7,606 nucleotides of DNA from JBKHJA01 sp046538375 (lineage in GTDB: Bacteria; Acidobacteriota; Aminicenantia; Aminicenantales; Aminicenantaceae), in contig JBKHJA010000110.1 of NCBI GenBank assembly GCA_046538375.1, forward strand, positions 1 to 7,606. The letters are read 5' to 3'. The position numbers and the translations under genes were made by a program. A model generated the notes under the pieces. That model was not told the DNA's origin. It saw only the letters and a list, made by a program, of their open reading frames with translations, and ran no database searches. Positions 4,638 through 7,606 of this stretch are shown in pieces; positions within the stretch are counted from its first letter, which is position 1, and each line of letters opens with the position of its first letter.

Positions 4638-7346
4638 TTACGAAAGATATTTCTTCAGGTACTTTCCGGTGTGGGATATTTTGGATTTTGTGATCTCTTC
4701 TGGGGGACCCTGGGCCACAATCTCGCCGCCTTTGTCTCCTCCCTCAGGCCCCAGGTCGATCACGTGATCGCAGCTCTTGATCACATCCAGGTTGTGCTCG
4801 ATGACCACCACGGTGTGTCCTTCTTCTGCCAATTTCTCAAAGCAGCGCAGGAGAACCGAGATATCGTCAAGATGAAGACCGATGGTGGGTTCATCAAAAA
4901 GATAAAGGATTTTTTTCTCTCTCTGATGGACCAGATGGTAGGCCAGTTTTATTCTCTGCGATTCTCCTCCAGACAGAGTAGTGGTGGGCTGGCCCAGTTT
5001 CAGATAATCCAAACCCACATCGATGAGGGGAGCTAATTTTTTCCTGATTTTGGTCTTTTCTGAAAAGAATTCACAGGCTTCGGTGATGGTCATGTTCAAC
5101 ACATCATCGATATTTTTGCCCTTGTGCTTGACTTCTAAGATTTCGTTCTTGAAGCGTTTTCCTTTACAGGCACCGCAGGTTAAAACCACATCAGAGAGAA
5201 ACTGCATCTCCACAATCTGTTGACCGGCACCCCTGCATTCTTCGCATCTTCCCCCAGCGGTGTTGAATGAGAAGTCGCCGGGCTTGTGTCCCAGGGTTTT
5301 GGCCTCTCTTGTCTGGCTGAAAACATTTCTTATATCATCCATAGCCTTGGTGTAAGTGGCAGGGATGGAGCGGGGAGAGGTGCTGAGCGGGGACTGGTCC
5401 ACCATGATGATTTTATCAACCCGCTCTTTTCCTTTTATGAGTTTGAACCCATCAATGGCCTCTCCTCTCCATCCTTGGTAGAGGACATTGTAAAGCAGGG
5501 TGCTCTTTCCTGATCCTGAGACTCCTGTGATGCAGGTTAAAACGCCCAGCGGGATTTCGACATTGATATGCCTCAAATTGTGTTTGTGGGCATCAATGAT
5601 TTGGATGAACTCAGAGGAACACTTTCTTTTCTCAGGCAGTTGGATCTTTTTTTCTTCCCTCATGTACTGGGCAGTGAGGGAACGGGGATATTTTAAAAAT
5701 TCTTTCATGAAGCCTGAAAAAACGACTTCACCCCCGTTGTCTCCTGCTCTGGGACCGAGATCGATCAGATAGTCCGCCGATTTTATGATCTCTGGATCAT
5801 GTTCCACCACCAGCACGGTATTTCCGATTTCTTTTAGAGAATTGAGGATTTTGATCAGGCGGTGGTTGTCACGGGCGTGAAGGCCAATACTGGGTTCATC
5901 CAGCACAAAAAGCGTTCCTACCAGGGAGGCGCTCAAGGCAGCGGCCAGGTTTATCCTCTGAGCCTCCCCGCCGCTCAGGGTGAAAGTCATACGGTCTAGG
6001 GTGATGTAGTCAAGACCCACTTCCAGCAGAAAGTTCAACCGGTTTTGAATTTCCAGGATCAATTTTTCGGCCACTTGTTTTTGAGAAGAAGAGAGGTCGA
6101 TTTTTTTAAAGAAATCATGGGCTTCCCGGACCGTCATCTGGACAGCCTGACCGATGGAAAGGCCCTTGATTTTGACATTCAGAGCATGAGGGTTAAGCCG
6201 CATTTTTCGGCAGGAAGGACAGGGAACATATTTTCGGTAACGACTGAGAAAGACCCGGACCTGCACTTTGTATTTTTTGGTCTTCAGCCACTCAAAAAAA
6301 CCTTTAACTCCGTGGTAGCCATCTCCTCCTTCCAGGATAAATTTCTTATCTTCTTCTTTCAAATCCTTGAAGGGAACATCGGTACGAATACCTTTCTGGT
6401 GTGCCTCATAAATCAATTCCTCCATCATCCCTTTGGAAACCGGCTTTGTCCAGGGCTCCACCGCGCCGCCTTCCAGGGATTTGTTTTCATCAGGAACCAC
6501 CTTGTCTTCATCCAAAACAGCCAGGTCTCCAAAACCATGACAGGTGGGGCAGGCTCCTTGAGGGCTGTTGAAAGAGAAGAGATTGGGATAGGGGTCCTCA
6601 TACAGGATGCCGCATTTTTTACACTCCAGTTTATGGGAAAAGATAAACTTTTTGTTTTTATGGGTGCGGACTTTGATCTTTCCTTCCCCTTTTTTTAAAC
6701 CCAGCTCCAGAGAATCAACCAGTCTTTCTCTTTCCTCTCTGTCCAGAGTCATTCTGTCCACCAGAACGTCGATCTCTTTTTTCTTGTCCCTGTTGACTTG
6801 GCCCAGGTCGGTAATTTTTCCGTTTTGGATGATCCGAAAAAACCCGTCTTTTCTGAGGGGGCCCAGGCCGTTTTTCAGGGGCCAGGAAAAAGAAATCCAT
6901 ATTTTGGTTTGAGGAGGGAGCTTGAACAGGATCTCCACTATGGCGTCGATGGTGTCCCGTTTAACAGGCTGGCCGCACCGGAGGCAGTGCACAGTTCCCA
7001 GGCGGGCGAAAAGGACCCGCAGAAAGTCATAGATTTCAGTGACAGTGGCCACAGTGGAGCGGGGATTTTTGGTGACTGCCTTTTGCTGCACTGCCACCGC
7101 AGGGGTGATTCCTTCGATGATATCGGCGTCTGGTTTTTCCATCCTTTCCAGAAACTGCCGTGCATAGGCCGAAAGGGATTCTATGTAGCGGCGCTGTCCC
7201 TCCGCATACAGAGTGTCAAAGGCAAGAGAAGATTTGCCGGAACCGGAGACCCCGGTGACGATGATCAATTTATTCAGGGGGATCTCCAGGTCGATGTTTT
7301 TCAGGTTGTGAACCCGGACTCCCTTGAGGATGATTTTGTCTTTCAT
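4638..7346 (-). CDS. uvrA: Excinuclease ABC subunit A
   Basis: UvrA is the damage-sensing ATPase of nucleotide excision repair; as a dimer it loads UvrB on lesions. From the ATG at 7346-7344 the protein has 902 residues, slightly under the usual 940 or so. Visible in order: Walker A GVSGSGKSS (32-40), the UvrB-binding region with a CLRC pair (121-124), zinc module CKKC...CPTC (242-269), CPSC (376-379), ABC signature LSGGEAQR (457-464), Walker B FVLDEPSIGLH (480-490). The second half has Walker A GVSGSGKS (608-615), zinc finger CEEC...CGAC (701-727), signature LSGGESQR (791-798) and Walker B LYLFDEPTIGLH (814-825). All ATPase elements are intact. The frame extends 15 residues further to a TTG at 7391, but the family starts at the MKDKIILKGVRVHNLKN segment. 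It ends 380 bases from the cassette array, and no SOS box is apparent upstream. Confidence 0.97.
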   Translation of the reverse strand: MKDKIILKGVRVHNLKNIDLEIPLNKLIIVTGVSGSGKSSLAFDTLYAEGQRRYIESLSAYARQFLERMEKPDADIIEGITPAVAVQQKAVTKNPRSTVATVTEIYDFLRVLFARLGTVHCLRCGQPVKRDTIDAIVEILFKLPPQTKIWISFSWPLKNGLGPLRKDGFFRIIQNGKITDLGQVNRDKKKEIDVLVDRMTLDREERERLVDSLELGLKKGEGKIKVRTHKNKKFIFSHKLECKKCGILYEDPYPNLFSFNSPQGACPTCHGFGDLAVLDEDKVVPDENKSLEGGAVEPWTKPVSKGMMEELIYEAHQKGIRTDVPFKDLKEEDKKFILEGGDGYHGVKGFFEWLKTKKYKVQVRVFLSRYRKYVPCPSCRKMRLNPHALNVKIKGLSIGQAVQMTVREAHDFFKKIDLSSSQKQVAEKLILEIQNRLNFLLEVGLDYITLDRMTFTLSGGEAQRINLAAALSASLVGTLFVLDEPSIGLHARDNHRLIKILNSLKEIGNTVLVVEHDPEIIKSADYLIDLGPRAGDNGGEVVFSGFMKEFLKYPRSLTAQYMREEKKIQLPEKRKCSSEFIQIIDAHKHNLRHINVEIPLGVLTCITGVSGSGKSTLLYNVLYQGWRGEAIDGFKLIKGKERVDKIIMVDQSPLSTSPRSIPATYTKAMDDIRNVFSQTREAKTLGHKPGDFSFNTAGGRCEECRGAGQQIVEMQFLSDVVLTCGACKGKRFKNEILEVKHKGKNIDDVLNMTITEACEFFSEKTKIRKKLAPLIDVGLDYLKLGQPTTTLSGGESQRIKLAYHLVHQREKKILYLFDEPTIGLHLDDISVLLRCFEKLAEEGHTVVVIEHNLDVIKSCDHVIDLGPEGGDKGGEIVAQGPPEEITKSKISHTGKYLKKYLS

Positions 7347-7411
7347 GTCTTCTTTTTCTTTTCTACGGCGCAAATGATGTCTCTCTTCCAAATCGGAGTG
7401 AGGAACAATTT

Positions 7412-7439
7412 ATTATAAAGTAAATCCATGAAATGATAA
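7412..7439 (-). promoter_or_regulatory. Candidate promoter of uvrA
   Basis: On the - strand TATAAT (7417-7412) is preceded after 16 bases by TTATCA (7439-7434), a perfect -10 with a moderate -35. It would start transcription about 60 bases before the uvrA ATG. No LexA box (CTGT-N8-ACAG or GAAC-N4-GTTC) overlaps it, so expression looks constitutive. Confidence 0.45.
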
Positions 7440-7567
7440 ATTGCGGGAGAGCAGGTGGAGTTCGTCCCCTCATGTGGAGGAAGGAAATACAGCCACCTTA
7501 ACCTTTGCTTTCTTAATCAAATGAGATGATGGGAGGCAAAGGAAGCATTTCAAATTATGGGAAATTA
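7440..7567. other. Intergenic stretch without recognisable gene
   Basis: Between the uvrA promoter candidate and the terminal palindrome there is no open frame of note, ribosome site with a gene, or RNA that I recognise. Confidence 0.4.
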
Positions 7568-7606
7568 GGGACACGATCCCAATTTCAGAAAATTGGGTCA
7601 TGTCCC
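7568..7606. repeat. Long imperfect palindrome at window end (REP-like or terminator hairpin)
   Basis: GGGACACGATCCCAATTT is followed, after a few bases, by AAATTGGGTCATGTCCC. The arms pair over about 17 bases with one C/T difference and one bulge. Palindromes with 'GGGACA...TGTCCC' ends recur as dispersed repeats beside Y1 (REP-associated) transposases in many environmental genomes. A bidirectional terminator for the gene beyond the window is the alternative. It touches the window edge, so it may be longer. Confidence 0.55.

Noticed and set aside
4403..4693. 96-codon + strand frame as a cassette gene.
   Set aside because: It lacks a ribosome site, lacks a following attC, and its last part is antisense to the conserved C-terminus of UvrA.
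7347..7391. Fifteen-residue N-terminal extension of UvrA from a TTG codon.
   Set aside because: The extension (EERHHLRRRKEKED) is unlike UvrA starts and an ATG stands exactly where the family begins.
6045..7418. Long + strand frames (217 and 206 codons) opposite uvrA.
   Set aside because: They are antisense shadows of an intact, well-conserved uvrA; their translations show no domain and they lack ribosome sites.
7392..7470. SOS (LexA) operator upstream of uvrA.
   Set aside because: Neither CTGT-N8-ACAG nor GAAC-N4-GTTC occurs near the promoter candidate; only isolated half-site-like GAAC/GTTC words are present.

Overview
The window looks like a bacterial chromosomal segment in which a mobile, horizontally acquired block sits between ordinary housekeeping genes. 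The phylum is uncertain. The UvrA sequence, the M48-type tail, the TolB-like lipoprotein and the DUF2283 protein would suit an environmental Acidobacteriota/Aminicenantes or Desulfobacterota-like organism, but this is an impression and not a result.

Left edge (1-1000). The C-terminal 31 codons of a + strand gene, probably an M48 metallopeptidase with a LysM-like tail, end at 96. Downstream on the - strand is a graveyard: a TPR fragment (74-289), a frame-shifted remnant of an IS91-type HUH (Y2) transposase (about 357-620), and the N-terminal SAM-like domain of a tyrosine recombinase (about 585-830). The last two are joined in one run, as if by internal deletion. The recombinase points away from the block on its right, which is where an integron integrase would lie.

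Centre (1001-4251). This is the main discovery. Three sites with the anatomy of integron attC recombination sites occur at 2570-2629, 3329-3451 and 4198-4257. Each has outer CTAAC/GTTA core boxes, an imperfect stem, and an unpaired extra base on the 5' arm. They split the region into three same-strand gene cassettes. Cassette 1 (1001-2623) carries a full-length haem catalase. Cassette 2 (2624-3445) carries a short TolB/PD40 beta-propeller lipoprotein. Cassette 3 (3446-4251) carries an 85-residue CGCC protein plus an overlapping pair of small genes, a basic 80-residue protein and a DUF2283 protein, arranged like a toxin-antitoxin module. In cassettes 1 and 3 the 5' boundary heptamer is the exact reverse complement of the heptamer opening that cassette's own attC, as integron chemistry predicts; cassette 2 differs at one base. 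With no intact integrase in view, this is a CALIN-type cluster (attC sites lacking an integrase) or the front of a larger integron whose integrase has decayed.

Between the block and uvrA (4258-4637) no convincing gene or fourth attC is visible.

Right (4638-7606). A complete uvrA (nucleotide excision repair) runs on the - strand, ends almost at the array, and has a promoter candidate about 65 bases upstream of its start. The window closes in a long palindrome (7568-7606) of REP or terminator type.

The catalase is GC-rich while cassettes 2 and 3 are clearly AT-rich, which fits cassettes of separate origin collected side by side. Hydrogen-peroxide removal by the catalase is the only clear metabolic function in the array.
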